Assembly (NCBI GenBank): GCA_963691705.1
Contig: OY829542.1
Location: 35,388,579-35,452,578, forward strand
Reading direction: 5' to 3'
Length of the DNA: 64,000 nt
Origin: Viola odorata
Taxonomy: Eukaryota > Streptophyta > Magnoliopsida > Malpighiales > Violaceae
Under the pieces are notes generated by a model. The model was given only the letters and a program-made list of their open reading frames with translations, did not search any database and was not told the origin of the DNA. The position numbers and the translations under genes are program-made. Every line of letters starts with the position of its first letter. Within the stretch, counting starts at the first letter, position 1. This document shows positions 20,476 to 33,724 of this stretch, piece by piece.

Positions 20476-22610
20476 TTGTCCTTAGATGAATGTTTGGAAA
20501 ATCTAGAGAAAATTCTTAAAGGCTGTTTGGAAACTAATCTAGTTTTGAACTATGAAAAATGTCACTTTATGGTCACTCAAGGTTTAATTCTAGGACACAT
20601 AGTTTCTGAAAAGGGAATTGAAGTAGATAAGGTGAAAATTGATGTTATTGATTCTTTGCCTTACCCTACTAATGTTCGTGAAGTGCGTTCTTTCTTAGGA
20701 CATGCCGGGTTTTACAGGAGATTTATAAAAGACGTTTTGAAGGTTGCTGCCTCCCTTTGCCGATTGCTACAAAAGGATATAGAATTTCAGTTTGGAGCTG
20801 ATTGCGAAAAGGCATTTGATACGCTCAAGAAAAAACTAACTACTACACCTATGATCAAAGCTCCTAATTGGAGTTTGCCTTTTGAGATTATGTGTGATGC
20901 TTCTAACAACTCTGTAGGTGCTGTCCTTGGACAGAAGGAAGGGAGACTCACATGTCATCTACTATGCGTCCCGAATGTTGGATGACACACAGAAAAATTA
21001 CACCACTACGGAAAAGGAGCTATTTGCTATTGTTTTTGCTTTAGATAAATTTTGAGCATATCTCCTTTGCACTAAAGTGATTGTGTATTCTGATCATGCA
21101 GCTTTGCGATACTTGTTGGTGAAGAAGGAAGCTAAACCGAGACTGATTTGGTGGATTCTCCTCTTACAGGAATTTGATCTTGAGTTCAAAGACAATAGGG
21201 GAAAGGAGAACTTAGTTGCTGATCACTTGAGTAGAATACTCGTGGATCCAGACTCACATACTGTCAACGAGGAATTTCCTGATGAGGGACTTTTCCAAAT
21301 TCAAGAGAAGACACCATGGTACGCTGATATCGCTAACTTCTTAGCATCAGGTAAGTTTCAAGGTGAGTTGTCTTCTCGAGAAAAGGAAAAAATAAAATGA
21401 GATTCTAAATATTACGTATGGGATGATCCTTACATGTGGAATGTTGGTAAGGATCAAATGATCAGACGATGTGTGCTTGAGCATGAGATAGATTTTTTTT
21501 TTGAATTTTGTCATTCGCATGCTTGTGGAGGTCACTTTGGACCTAAGAGGACAACCCTCAAGGTATTGGAATCCGGATTTTACTGGCCGACCTTATTCAA
21601 GGATTGCCATATGTGTTTGTAGGAATTGTTCTAACTGCCAACAAATTGGTATTATCTCTTCTAAAAATTAGATGCCACTCAATCCTATTTTAGCTTGTGA
21701 GGTTTTTGAAATTTGGGGAATAGACTTTATGGGACCTTTCCCTAAGTCTGGTGGTAACCAATACATAATTGTTGCAGTAGATTACCTTTCCAAATGGGTC
21801 GAAGCTAAAGCCACTATGGCTGATGACGCTAAGACCGTGGTCTCATTTTTGAAATCTCATGTGTTAAACAGGTTTGGAGTACCAAAGGTGATCATAAGCG
21901 ATAGAGGTACTCATTTTTGTAATAGAGTAGTAACATTTCTATTTACGAAATATGGTATCCATCATAGGATGTTGACTGCTTATCACCCTCAAAGCAATGG
22001 ACAAGATGAGGTTTCGAACAGAGAAATCAAGTCAATTCTCACAAAGACGGTGAATCCCGAGAGAAAGGATTGGAGTCAAAGGCTTGACGACGCCTTATGG
22101 GCTTACCGAACAACCTACAAGACTCCAATTGGAACCACTCCCTACAAGCTAGTTTATAGGAATTCATGTCATCTCCCTGTGGAGATTGAGCACAAATCAT
22201 ATTGGGTAATCAGACAGTGCAACCTCAACATGAAGACAGCTGGTCTTGAGAGGAAACTTCAGATACAAGAGTTGGAGGAATTGAGGCATGATGCCTACTA
22301 AAATTCTGAGATCATCAAGGAAAAAACCAAGAAATACCATGACCGTTTGATTAAAAATAAACAATTTCATGTTGGACAGAAAGTCCTTTTGTTTAATTCT
22401 AGACTTAGGATTTTTCCAGGAAAATTAAAGTCTCGATGGAATGGACCTTTTGTTATTTCTAAAATTTTTTTTCATGGTGCAGTGGAAATTCAAGACCCAA
22501 AGACAGGGGTGATATTCAAGGTTAATGGGCAGAGGTTGAAACCATTTTACGAAGGGTTTCAACCATACACAGTGGACGAATTGCATCTCCACCCATCAGC
22601 AGCGAATTGA
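20476..22610 (+). pseudogene. Athila-1 pol: truncated RT, RNase H, integrase
   Basis: Begins inside RT just after where the FMDD motif would be ([36 protein letters not shown]). RNase H follows ([51 protein letters not shown]). Integrase has a zinc region (GGHFG, CSNC), D,D,E core ([27 protein letters not shown]), and a C-terminal segment ending near 22610. Lesions: frameshift near 20945, TGA at 21052, stops near 21398, 21620, 21669 and 22300. Gag, protease and the RT fingers are missing. Confidence 0.85.
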
Positions 22611-23064
22611 TCGAAAACAAGTCCGGTTCGAGACTATAAATTGGGACGCTTCATGGGAGGCAACCCATGTGTTTTTTCAAAGTTTTACAATTTGTTTCAG
22701 TTTTATTTTTATTTTTAATTTTTATTTAATTTAATTTTTATTTTTATTTTTGCTTCCCTGTCAAGGAAGTTTTTCTGAAATTTTAATGGTGTTGTTAATG
22801 GTGTTTCTTGGCAGGAAATAGAGATCAGAAGAGAAAAATGGCGGAAAGGTGCATATTTGAAGACTTATGTTTGGCTTAAGTTTAGTTCTAGCCTAAAAAG
22901 CCTTTGCGGGCTTGAACAAAATACTTAAGCCCATTGCCAAAATTAAAATCAAGGAAACAAATACATCCCCTCACTTACCAACCCGACAAATCAATTACCC
23001 ATTCTTTCATCTTCTTCCTTTCTTCCAAACCCTAGCAGCTCCCTACATCCAAACCAAATCAGCC
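22611..23064 (+). other. Athila-1 spacer between pol and the env-like ORF
   Basis: A T-rich spacer with no ORF of note. It holds CTTCATGGGAGGCAACCCAT, which is typical after Athila integrases, and a run ending TTTCTTGGCAG at 22816 that could be a splice acceptor for a subgenomic mRNA of the next ORF. That use is inference. Confidence 0.45.
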
Positions 23065-24994
23065 ATGGTGACTACTAGAGGCGGCAGCGGCACCACCATG
23101 GCCGGGCTCCGTTCAAAGCCCAAAAACCTCCCTCCTACCAGCAAATCTAAGCCGATATTCGTTGAATCTCCCCCCATCACCACCTCCGCCGAGATCTCCG
23201 CCATTGCCGGCAGCCGCAGTAAGAGCAGCCCCATCACCACCTTCTCCGCCGCGAGTCACGGCAAGGAAGCCGAGGGTTTCGCAGCCCCACACAGCACGGC
23301 CCGCTGCAGCGACCTCACCGGTGGCTGTTTTGTTCTTACTGTCACGGCAATCACATCCAGCCGCCGCGACGACCAAGGTGGCCGAGACCTCTCCAGTGGC
23401 TGCTTCTCATCCATCAGCAAGTCAGCCGCACAAAACTTCATCCACAGTGGAGTCTGATCTGGGAGAATCGGGTACAGAGATAGAGATCACTGGGGTCAAT
23501 TTTGGAGTTCCCGAACCTCCTCCATCCGAGGACCACTCGACCAGCTCCGGAGGTGATACCACTTCCGACCCTACGTTCAAGGGTGGCCAAGCCGAAACAG
23601 CAGCCGGATCGAAGGAAGATTCCGACGAGGTTCCTTTGACCAGCTTGAGGAAAGGAAGAAGAGCCTTGGTTAGGGAGAAAAGAAACAGTGTGGGGGAGAA
23701 GAGAAAATTCTCTTCCCACAGGTCTGATACAGAGGAAGATGAAGAGCATCATGAACCGGATTGCAGGCCCAAACGGACCAGAAAATCATCCTCGATTTCC
23801 AAGCCAGCAGCAGCAGCGAACCATAAAAAAGGGCACGTTCGAGTAAAGGACAGAGTCAGGGGAGGTCGAGCTACACATAAGGTAAAACCAACACTTGATA
23901 ATCTCAAGGGCTGGTTACACTTTGATGAATTTGACACTCTTGAATGCTTAACTGTGAAATATAATTGGGAAGTGATTGAATGCACTAAATTTGATTTTCA
24001 ATTGCTTGTTGATTTGAATATTCTGAACCCCCTTACTGAGTACATCCAAAACATAGGATGGGAACAATTTTTCTACCCTAAGCATACTGTTTATCTTGAG
24101 TTGGTCCTAGAATTTTATGCATCTTTTTGGTCAGCTCCTAAAAAGAAGAAGAGAATGAATGCTAAAGAAGTCAATTTTAGATTAATGAACAAATATTCCC
24201 ACTGGACTATGGATGAATTTAATGTTAAGATTGGCTTTGTTAAATTAGATGAATTGCAATCTGATTGGTATGTGAATTGCCTAACTGAATACCCAGATTC
24301 TTCTATTTTTGACAAGCATGATGCATGGAAACAATTGACTAAGAACCCTGGTGCCATTTTTGACGACAATCATGCAAAGGCTCATGCCATCCCTGACTTG
24401 TCCCTTAGGATCATACATAGGTTTTTAGCAATTACTTTTTCAGGAAAAAGTGGTATAACTGGAGAGATTTCAAAACAAGAATTGTTTATTTTGTGGTGCA
24501 TGGTGAACAAACACAAACTAAACTTAGGCCACTGGATTTGCAACCAATTTAGACTTGTAAGAAATAGAATGCCAATGGGATCACTAATCACTGAAGTTGC
24601 TGTGCAACATATGGGTTTAGACCTTTCTTCTTGTCACCTGTTTAAATCTTCTGATTTACGAGTTTTGGATTTAAAAGCTTTAGACACCATGGGTTATTTT
24701 CACTTGGACGAGAATCTTGTAGTGCGCAGCAATACAGGTTTTACTCCAGCAGGAGAACACATCTTCGGGGCAAAACACGGAGGAAACTATAAATTCGCGA
24801 AGGATGTGGCTGATTCAGACAGCCTGTCAAATGAACCAGTACAGCAAGAGAATTCCATCCCAAACCAAGGAGAGCAGCCACAGAATGAACAGGCTCCCAG
24901 TACTGGGACTGAGATGCAAGTCATGACAGCTATGATGGAACAATTGATGGCTAATCAAGCACTTCTGCAATAAACAGTGGAAAAACAAGGAGCT
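23065..24994 (+). pseudogene. Athila-1 ORF2 (ATHILA ORF-1 family, env-position), first part
   Basis: Probable start at 23065 (MVTTRGGSG). A frameshift in the low-complexity Pro/Ala/Ser region (23160-23450) passes the frame to the long 23162-24973 ORF. It has a Ser/Glu-rich linker with a basic NLS-like RPKRTRKSSS, then the conserved domain (GWLHFDEFD, NIGWEQFFYPKHTVYLELV, DEFNVKIGFVKLDEL, HAIPDLSLRIIHRFLA, QELFILWCM, LDTMGYFHL). That domain is the plant family named after ATHILA ORF-1 (PF03078), recalled. It occupies the position of an envelope gene, but I see no signal peptide or transmembrane segment. A TAA at 24971 is premature: the frame resumes and is then split by Athila-2, with the rest at 36447. 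Confidence 0.8.
24990..24994. other. Target-site duplication of Athila-2 (left copy)
   Basis: GAGCT directly before the LTR end at 24995; the same five bases follow the other LTR end at 36442-36446. Five bp is the usual duplication for Ty3/Gypsy insertion. Confidence 0.9.
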
Positions 24995-26644
24995 TGATCG
25001 TCAGTCAAATATACTTAAATTTATCCTGATGCCTAATTGCACAAAGTAATGTGTATAGAGCAAGTCAGGGTCGAACCACAGAGATTGAAGGACTAATTTG
25101 ATAGTGAAGGTGTATGACAAGGCAATATGCAACAGATCAAACCCAAAATAACAGTAAAAAGGGGGGGGGGGGGTTTATGTTGATTAATAAATTAATCAAC
25201 GCAGAGTAGGGGAGCTAACAAAACAGAATTGGAAAGTACTTATCTAGGGCACGAAAGTAAATCGTAATCCAGGGCAAGAAATGTAAATTGTAATCCAGAG
25301 CAAGAGATGTAAACAGATCGAATGCGGCAAAAGTAATGAAAAGGATATTAATCAAATGAGACGAGATCTTAGCGAAAGGTGCTCCCTTGGGTTGTTTTCT
25401 AGGTCGGCTAGTCATTGGTGCAGAAGTTTTCCAGACTCATGTGCAGATCTGCTATAGGGACCGCGTTTCCACACCGCATCCCCTGCTTACCTTCGTAGAT
25501 AAAAGTCACCCCCCGTTTCCACATATGAGGTGACCTTGACGTTCAGCCATCCTCCCAACTACCTTCCTTGTCATCAAAAGGTAGCCTTGACCGTCCGGCC
25601 TGTCACGGGCTCGAAGTAGGGAGGCTAAATTCAGAGCGCCCATGAAGGAGAGGTAAGACAGATCTAGGGCGCGATAGCTCAGCTTGTCAGACTCGTATCG
25701 CATACCCTAGATACCTGTTTACCCCTAGGTGAGGCCTCTCGCGCTGCCTCCCCTAGGTGCCTGCTCTAACTCCAGGGCTTCGCGTCAGTTATAACCCTGG
25801 AATATGACGTTACTCATGCATAAATACTAAAAGATGATCAAACTCTTAACATTTCTAGACAAACATGTAGTTAAATCGGTAAACAGTTATGTGTCACAAA
25901 AGAATATGTTAAGCATGCATTAGACCTCTTAGCCGAACCCTATAACCCGTGGAACACCCTTCACCAAGAAAGGGGTATTTAGCTACTCATACTATAATAT
26001 AAACAGTAGGTATATATAATCATACAATGATAAAACAAAGAAAGTAAAAAGGGAGTAGAGTAAACCGATAGATTAATTAATAATCGAAGAGGAAAGTTGT
26101 TTGACAATGGCTGCTCTTGATCGGGAAGAGGAGATGATCCCCAGAAAATAAACACTGAAACTAATGTAAGAAATTATCCTTGGAACAGCCGTCCTTACAA
26201 AAACCCTAAAACTATGCTTATATAGCCTAAGCCTAGCTAGGAGACAAAAATAGCTAAGGGGAGAGGAAGGATCAATGAGGGCGTGACAGCACATGTCCTT
26301 GCAAAAGGAATATTCTGGGATCCCTGACACGCCTGATGCCTTCTAGAAATGCCTGGGATTCCGTGCGGATCTCAAAAGATGCTTTCGTTGGAAGAAGGCT
26401 CAGAACTGTCGAGGCCTTGAGACAACGCACTGGTCTGGTTCGCGTCGAGGCCTTGACAACATTCTTTCTTCTAGACCTGGAAAATGGAAGTCCTCAGAAA
26501 TGCTCCAAAATCGCTTCTTTTCGGCCTTTTCCCTCCTTTGATGCTAATCTGCAAATAAGGGTGAAATGAGGGTCAAATGCCGACTTCGGGCCCCCGAGAG
26601 GGCTAGAAAAGAAGGTAAAATCATGATCATGCGACGTGCTATCA
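24995..26644 (-). repeat. Athila-2 3' LTR, complete (1650 bp)
   Basis: On the minus strand it runs from TGATAGCACG (26644) to TGACGATCA (24995). It is preceded by a purine-rich AGTGTGGGGATGTT, the likely polypurine tract. A TATATAAG box is on the minus strand near 26215. A run of 13 G lies at 25161-25173. The motif GGGTCGAACCACAGAGA near the inner end recurs in diverged form in the LTRs at 50905 and 52944. Confidence 0.88.
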
Positions 26645-28300
26645 AACATCCCCACACTGCCCCTATGCTCGCCCTCGAGCATAAACAAAATTGGAAAGTC
26701 ACCTCATTCCTAAACATACATAATCAATTTCCAACACCTAGAATTGGCACACCATCCTACAAACTACACCCAACCAAAACACATCCAGACCTAGAAAGCA
26801 CCTGCATCAGGCTGATAGAATAACGACCCTATCAACTAGACTTTTCCATATCTAGCCTAGTCACCAGCAGTCCTCACAAAGATGTGTATTTGCACTCATA
26901 CTCAGAATAAAATATGTGTTTAGGCAATAAAATATGTGTTTAGGCTAGCACTCATGAATGCAAATAACACAGCACAGGCATAGTTTGCACGTCAATCCGA
27001 GTACTGTAGATCACATGCATGGGCAATCAACAATCGGGGAAACATCGCATCAGCAGGAAGAAAGAAACGGGATCGAAAGAGTTAGAAAGGTGAAAGAGGG
27101 GAGTAGGAGATGAACAGAAGAGAAATGAGGGGAGAAAAGAAGGAAAGAAAAGAAAGAACCAGGCAAAACCTGGTTGGATCCCTTGGCTGGGAAAAAAAAT
27201 GAAAGGCGAGGCAGCTTTCATCGAGGGCACGAGGCGATTCGGGGGCTAGACAAGGGTCTTCTTTCGGGGCCAGGAAAGTCTTCGTATTGAAGCTTCGGAT
27301 GCGGATGATTTTTCTTGGACGCTCGGCGCCTTTCTCCTCTTATTTTGAGATTTAAAATCCATTTTTTTTATTTATTATTATTATTTTTTTAGAGTAAAGG
27401 AGATGGCCCTTGATTTGGTTCCAGCATCGATGGTGACTTCTTTTTCACTTCCCCACACTTGAATGCTTCAGGGGCTCGAATTGTACGAATGGTCTAGGGC
27501 TCGAAACTCTTTCGAGCTTTTGCTTTTTCTTGCCCTAGATCTCTGCTTGCAGCTCTAAAGTCTTTTGCTTTTTTCTTCTTCCCCACACTTGAACTTGTCT
27601 GTGCGCTTTTTTAGATGTATAGCCCTCGACGTTACCCTCAATAATTGCTACCTCACCTGCCAAGGAAAAAGATCAAGAAAATACAAATGGTCAGGAAAGA
27701 ATATGAAAAGAAGGGGAATGTCGGGGGCACGAAAAGAGAAGAGAGATGAAGGGGAGAAAAGAAAGAAAAAGACATTGATGCGAAGTTTTCTGTCATTTCT
27801 AAGCTTTCCCATGTCCTAACAGTGACTATACCTAGGGATATCATGCAAACTTAGACTGTGCTTAGCTAAGCATTTTTCTAAAAATTAAAAAGCATGAAGT
27901 TCAAATATGCTCACGGGATCAAATTATGACTACTGGTGTCGTGGTCTAGATATAGATATAAGGGCCAGCAGGTCAAAAAAATGCATGTTCAGGCGTAGGT
28001 GCTATGGATGTCATGCTTCTTCTATGCATCGAAAGTTGAAAATTGATATCGGGAAAATGTTCCTAGCATGGCTAAAAATAAAGTCCGAAGATCTTGCAAT
28101 CATGCAGCAAACGTAGAAATAAACATGCAATCACACGGGCAAATAACTCCCTCCCCACACTTAGGCAGCGCATTGTCCTCAATGCGGGAAGAGTATAAAA
28201 AGGAGTTCAAGAAATATAAGTACAGTACAAAGTAAAAACAGTAAAATTGTTTAGTGCCCCTTTCGGGGGCTGGAGAGATGAAATTGTTCGGGGTGGGTTA
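26645..28300 (-). other. Athila-2 non-coding 3' region
   Basis: About 1.65 kb between ORF2 and the 3' LTR without a credible ORF. On the minus strand it holds four copies of AGTGTGGGG, at 26650-26658, 27451-27459, 27581-27589 and 28153-28161; the first abuts the LTR and the last lies just downstream of ORF2. Long non-coding 3' regions are usual in Athila. Confidence 0.6.
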
Positions 28301-30225
28301 CTAGGGTGGCAAATTTCGGAGGGCAACTTCAGCCGTCAAAGCCTGAAGTTCCCGCAAGATAAGCTGGAGAAGCCTCGTCTGGGTCGGGTCATAGACGATG
28401 AGAGGAGTCGGGGGCTGGCTTCCTGATGTAGTATTCTGGCCTTGTCGAGCTGCTTCTGCTTGAGGCACTTGCTTTTCAGGGGCTGCAGGGATGGCATTGG
28501 AGCGGGGGTCCGAAAGATCTGGATAGTCAAAGATACCGCCATTCTTGGTCCCGAAAACATTCTCCGCTGCTGGGGCACAACCTGGATAAAAACTTAACAC
28601 ACCACGTGAGAGACATAAATGACCCATGACATCCAAGGTTCGGATATCCAAATCCTTGAATGTCAGGAGCTCGGAAAGGTTACTAGCAGCCAGGTCAATA
28701 TTACGCATTTTCACAGCAAATAGGGAGATAAGGGATCCAAAAATAGGCCCACGACCACCATTCAATACATGCAAAACACCCGAAGCTACCCAAAAACCTA
28801 GATTGACCCTTCGTTTGTGTTTCATGCACCATAAAAAGAAAAGTTCCTGCACAGATATCTGTCCCGAGGAACCAAATCTTGCTGAAAAGGTGAGGGCTAG
28901 ATACCGGTGCAGGATACGCAATGCAGGGTCAACAATTTCATGGGCTTTACTACCCTTAGCGTCATATTGAACAGTAGGCTTATTGGTTAGCTCCCGAAAA
29001 GCAGCAGTAGCATCAAAAACAGAAGGGATAACAGTTAAGGCATTTTTATACAGAGGGGTATTCAATTCATCATTTTTAACAAAACCTAACCAGCAATTAA
29101 ATTCACCCAGTGTCAGATGCTCCCATTTGGTGGCTAGCCTAAAATTGATCAAACCAGGGGTAGAGGAGTTTGGACCGACCTTGCCCTTGGGTCGAAAAGT
29201 GCCATCTACTAAAAAAGTAGTAAAAAATTCAAGGGAAAGCTCGACATAGGTCGGGTGCTCTAAATAGAACAGAGATTCCCAACCAATGTTGGTCACATAA
29301 TCTCTGATCCTGGACTCAATGCCCATCTTAGCAAGAAATTTAAAATCCAGGCGCGCACACGAGCTAACGCCCTTGGAATTCAGCAAAGTTAACTTGTCAA
29401 GAGAAGGTTTATCATTAAAGACAATCCATTCATGGGGTGAAGAAAGGTCAGAAGTCACCTATTGTGAGCCGGATCTGGGATAGATGAAGGCGCTGGGGTC
29501 TCGACCTCGACATCCTCATCTATTTTGGGGGCCCGAAGCTTCTTGGAGCTTGAGGGCTTGCCGGTAGTGGTGGCTGAAAGCTTCCTCTTGAGACTCACCG
29601 GTGTATTGACTGTAGCTAGCTTGGCTTCAGCTTTGGACTTCCCTTTCTTAGCCGCAGTTGCCTCGAGATCTTCCTCCTCTTCGTCTCCCTCAACTTCTCC
29701 ACTTTCTCCCGTTCCCTCCTCCATAACCTCATCTTCCTGGTCAATACCCGTCTCTGCTTGGTCTTCCATGACCTCGGCTTCTTCGTCTGAGACTAGGATG
29801 TCCTGGAGGACCTCCTCCACCGTTAAGACAGGCTGGGGAGATAGGAAACGATCAACGACAGCGTCTAGGGGTGACTGCTTGGATGATGTAGAGGGCTTTT
29901 TGGGCTTGGGCTTGGACGATCCAGGAGGGAGCTTCACCATACGGCCGCCTCTAGTGGTTGTCATGGTCGGAGGAACGGAGCCTGTGACTTCTATATCGTC
30001 CTCCACCGGGGTAAACTCTCTGATCTGCTGCACGGTTGTGGGTTAGACCGCCGTGGGAGAGGGAAGGGGTCGTGGCTTGACAGACGGTGGTGTGACTGTT
30101 TTGTATGAAGCCGAGTTTGGTGTAGCTGACTGGGATCTAGATCTGGAAGGAACGGGGCTCGAAGTGTCCATCGGCTTAGGTCCGGCAGCATTGTTGCGGG
30201 CTGGCTTTTTAGTCTTAGGTGCCAT
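28301..30225 (-). pseudogene. Athila-2 ORF2 (ATHILA ORF-1 family, env-position)
   Basis: Three pieces of one protein. 30225-30043 is the N-terminus (MAPKTKKPARNN), ended by a TAG. 30033-29455, in the same frame, holds MTTTRGG, an Asp/Glu-rich stretch and basic patches. 29458-28301, in another frame after a one-base indel near 29457, holds the conserved domain: NIGWESLFYLEHPTYVELS, GEFNCWLGFVKNDEL, HEIVDPALRILHRYLALTF, QELFFLWCM, LDVMGHLCL. It parallels ORF2 of Athila-1 and Athila-3. No membrane segment is visible. Function unknown. Confidence 0.8.
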
Positions 30226-30747
30226 TGATGGTGAGTGGAGTGAGAGAGATGGCAGTAATGGAGATTGGAGTGAAGAGAGGATAGGGTTGCATGTTTGGTG
30301 AGGGAGAGAGGTGAAAGTGATAGGGTTGAAAGTGATATGAGTGAAAATTTTGTGGGAGCGTGGGAGAGAGAGTGGAAATCACAGCTGGCAATAAATGGCG
30401 CAGCTTTTTCATTGATGAGGTCTGCATTTTCTGCGGCTTGACAGGCTATGTGGCACCCTGGGCGTGGAGCACGATGACCCACGCGTATCCCAACTGCCCA
30501 AAAAGGATAGCAACTTTTAAATTTCAAAATGGCAGTTGGTACATTTAAGATACGGACAAAAAAAGAGAATAAAGGTGAGTTAATGTTAATTAAAAGGAAT
30601 AAAATCATAGGGAAATAAAATCAACAAAAATCAGAGAATCTGAAAAGTTGCAGAGGAGATAAGGGAGAGAGAAAGGATACAGATGGCATATCAAATGCCT
30701 CCAACGTGGTCCAGTTACTCGTCGGGACCTCGACGTGCTTTGATACT

Positions 30748-31905
30748 CTAGGTCTGGACAGATGGGTCCTCCACCATAGCCTCCTCAACAACCGAGGGGT
30801 GGAAACCTTCGTAGAAGGGCTTCAGTCTCTGTCCACTGACCTTGAAGATGATTCCTGTGGCGGGGTTCTAGATTTCAACTGCCCCATGAGTGTTGATTGT
30901 CGTGACCACGAAAGGTCCTGACCATTTGGATTTCAGCTTCCCAGCAAAAAGTCACTGTCGTGAGTTGTATAACAAGATCTGCTGTCCGACTAAGAACATT
31001 TTGGGACGAAGATGTCGGTCATGATAAGCTTTTGTCTTGCCTTTATAGAGTAGGGCATTCTCATAAGCGTCATCCCTTAACTCTTCTAGCTCTTGAATTT
31101 GCAAGCGCCTATGTTGGTCAGCGAGGCCTAGATCTGTGTTAATCTTTCTGATAGCCCAAAAAGCCTTGTGCTCTATCTCCACTGGGTGATGGCACGGCTT
31201 CCCAGAAATAAGTCTGTAAGGGGTCATCCCTATCGGGGTCTTGAAAGTTGTACGATAGGCCCAGAGAGCATCACCCAATTTCAAACTCTAATCCTTTCTG
31301 GACTGGTTAACGGTCTTCTCAAGAATGGACTTGATCTCACGGTTCGAGACCTCGGCTTGACCGTTAGTCTGAGGATGATAAGCAGTGGATGTTCTATGGT
31401 GGACTCCATACTTTGTCAAAAGAGAGGACACAACACGGTTGCAAAAGTGGGCACCCCTATCGCTGATCAGCGCTCTAGGTGTACCAAACCGATTGAAGAT
31501 ATTGGTGCGGAGGAAGTTCACAACCACCTTGGAATCGTCCATTCAAGTAGCCTTGGCCTCGACCCACTTAGAGACATAATCGACGGCCAGAAGGATGTAG
31601 ATGTTGCCAAAGGAATTGGGAAAAGGGCCCATGAAGTCTATACCCCAGATATCAAAGATCTCGCAAGAAATAATGTTTGTCAAGGGCATCTGATTCCTGG
31701 CCCCGATATTTCCAATGGCCTGACATCGGGGGCATGAAGCGCAAAACATGTAACTATCCTTGAAAATGGTAGGCCAGTACAACCCAGCTTCTAGAACTTT
31801 CAGGGTAGTTTTCTTCGCCGCGAAATGGCCTCCTTCTGAGTGGCATAATTTAAGGATCGAGGGCACCTCGTCCATGGTTACACATCTACGAATGAGCTGA
31901 TCCAA
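30748..31905 (-). pseudogene. Athila-2 integrase
   Basis: Zinc region with GGHFAAKK and CASCPRC, core [18 protein letters not shown] and GQAEVSNRE, then a C-terminal part ([33 protein letters not shown]) to a stop at 30748. In-frame stops interrupt it near 31543, at about 31290 (the tryptophan of a DWSL motif changed to TAG) and near 30950. Confidence 0.85.
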
Positions 31906-33700
31906 ACAGTGCTTCCATAGGTAGGGGCTGTCCCATATGTAGTATTTTGCTTGTCTTCTAATTCTATTGCATTCGGAGGGAGTGGCATCAGCCGGGTAAG
32001 TGCCTGTAGCACAAAAGTTTGTAATATCGGAAAACCATGGGGAATAAACAGCTTGGACTAGACATAGTTGCTCATCTGGAAAGGTATCTCAGATTGGCTC
32101 ACGTGAATTATCTTCCTGGGCTGGAAGTCTACTCAAGTGATCGGCCACAAGGTTTTCTTTTCCGGCTTTATCTTTGATAGCTATATTGAATTCTTGCAGG
32201 AGTAAGATCCAACGAATAAGCCGAGGTTTGGCATTGGCTTTGGTTAACAAACACCGAAGGGCAGAATGGTCAGAGTAGATGAGGACCTGAGTGCCTAGCA
32301 GATATTGTCTGAACTTGTCTAGGGCATAGACTACGACCAGAAGCTCTTTCTCTGTCGTAGTGTAGTTATGTTAGGACGGGTCTAGCAGCTTGGAAGCATA
32401 ATAGATGACATGGGTCTCCTTATCCTTCTTCTGACCCAAGATGGTGCCTAGGGCCTGATTACTGGCATCACACATGACCTCGAAAGGTAGTGTCCAGTCG
32501 AGGGCTCGAATAATCGGGGCCGAGATAAGTTTGTTCTTGAGAAGTTCAAAAGAGATTTTGCAGGCCTCGCTAAAATCAAAGGACACGTCCTTCTGGAGCA
32601 ATTGACACATGGGTTGGGCAATCTTGGAAAATCCTTAATGAACCTTCGGTAGAAACCGGCATGGCCTAGAAAAGATCTCACATCGCGGACACAAGATGGG
32701 TAGGGCAGGGATTCTATTACTTCTATCTTGGCTTTGTCAACCTCAATTCCCTTGGCCGAGATAACATGACCAAGCACCAGGGCTCGATCCACCATAAAGT
32801 GGCATTTTTCAAAATTCAGGACAAGATTCGTCTCAATGCAGTGCTCTAGGCACCTTTTCAGATTGTTCATGCATTCTTCAAAAGAGTTTCCATAGACGGT
32901 AAAGTCGTCCATGAAGACTTCGATTCCATGTTCAACTAATTCAGAGAAAATGCTGACCATACAACGCTGAAAAGTGGCAGGGGCGTTGCATAGACCGAAG
33001 GGCATGCGTCTATACGCGAAGGTCCCGAAAGGGCAGGTAAAGGTGGTCTTTTCCTGGTCTTCAGGAGCAACTGGGATCTGATGGAATCCGGAGTAACCGT
33101 CTAGACAGCAATAATGAGTTTTACCGGCGAGGCGTTCTAGCATCTGATCGATGAAGGGCAGGGTAAAATGATCTTTCCTGGTAGCAGAATTTAGCCTGCG
33201 GTAGTCAATACACACTCTCCACCCATTCTGGATCCGGGTAGGAATGGATTCGCCATCTTGACCGACGGTGATAGTTATACCTATTTTCTTGGGCACGACC
33301 TGGATAGGGCTGACCCAAGGGCTATCCGAGATAGGGTAGATAACTCCCGCATCTAACAACTTGAGAATCTCTTTCTTCACCACATCCATCATAGGCGGAT
33401 TAAGTCGTCTCTGGGGCTGGCGAATGGTCTTGCTTGCGTCTTCTAGGTGGATGTGATGAGTGCATAATGCTGGAGACAAGCCCTAAATGTCCGCAATGGT
33501 CCATCTTATAGCTTGCCTGAAGTTCCTTAGCAAGGAAATAAGCTTGGACTCCTCGAGTTCTTCGAGCTTGTTGGAGATAATGACAGGTAAAGAGTTGTCG
33601 GGGCCTAGATAAGTATATTTCAAGTGAGTAAGCAGTGGCTTCAGATCTAGGGCTGGAGTCTGATCAATAGAGGGAAATAACTTAGCATGGCTGGATATTC
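31906..33700 (-). pseudogene. Athila-2 reverse transcriptase and RNase H
   Basis: RT with GWRVCIDYRRLN, THYCCLDGYSGFHQI, MPFGLCNAPATFQRCM, catalytic VFMDDF and LGHVISAKGIEVDK. A frameshift near 32640 passes to RNase H ([52 protein letters not shown]). A TAG at 33480 interrupts the linker from protease; a TAA near 32370 and a stop near 32090 break RNase H. The catalytic residues remain. Confidence 0.85.
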
Positions 33701-33724
33701 GGGAGACTGATTCGGAGATTCATA

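Noticed and set aside
25161..25173. G13 run as a regulatory quadruplex
   Set aside because: A single homopolymer run in a decayed LTR, prone to sequencing error; no further G-tracts support it.
29440..29460. An intron joining the two halves of Athila-2 ORF2 at the AATAG|GTGAC site
   Set aside because: The two frames meet within a few bases, so a single-base indel explains the break; there is no room for an intron.
29525..30046. 173-codon plus-strand Ser-rich ORF
   Set aside because: Antisense shadow of the Glu-rich linker of Athila-2 ORF2.
28301..30225. Athila ORF2 proteins as true envelope glycoproteins
   Set aside because: The position fits, but I see no signal peptide, cleavage site or transmembrane helix in any of the three copies.
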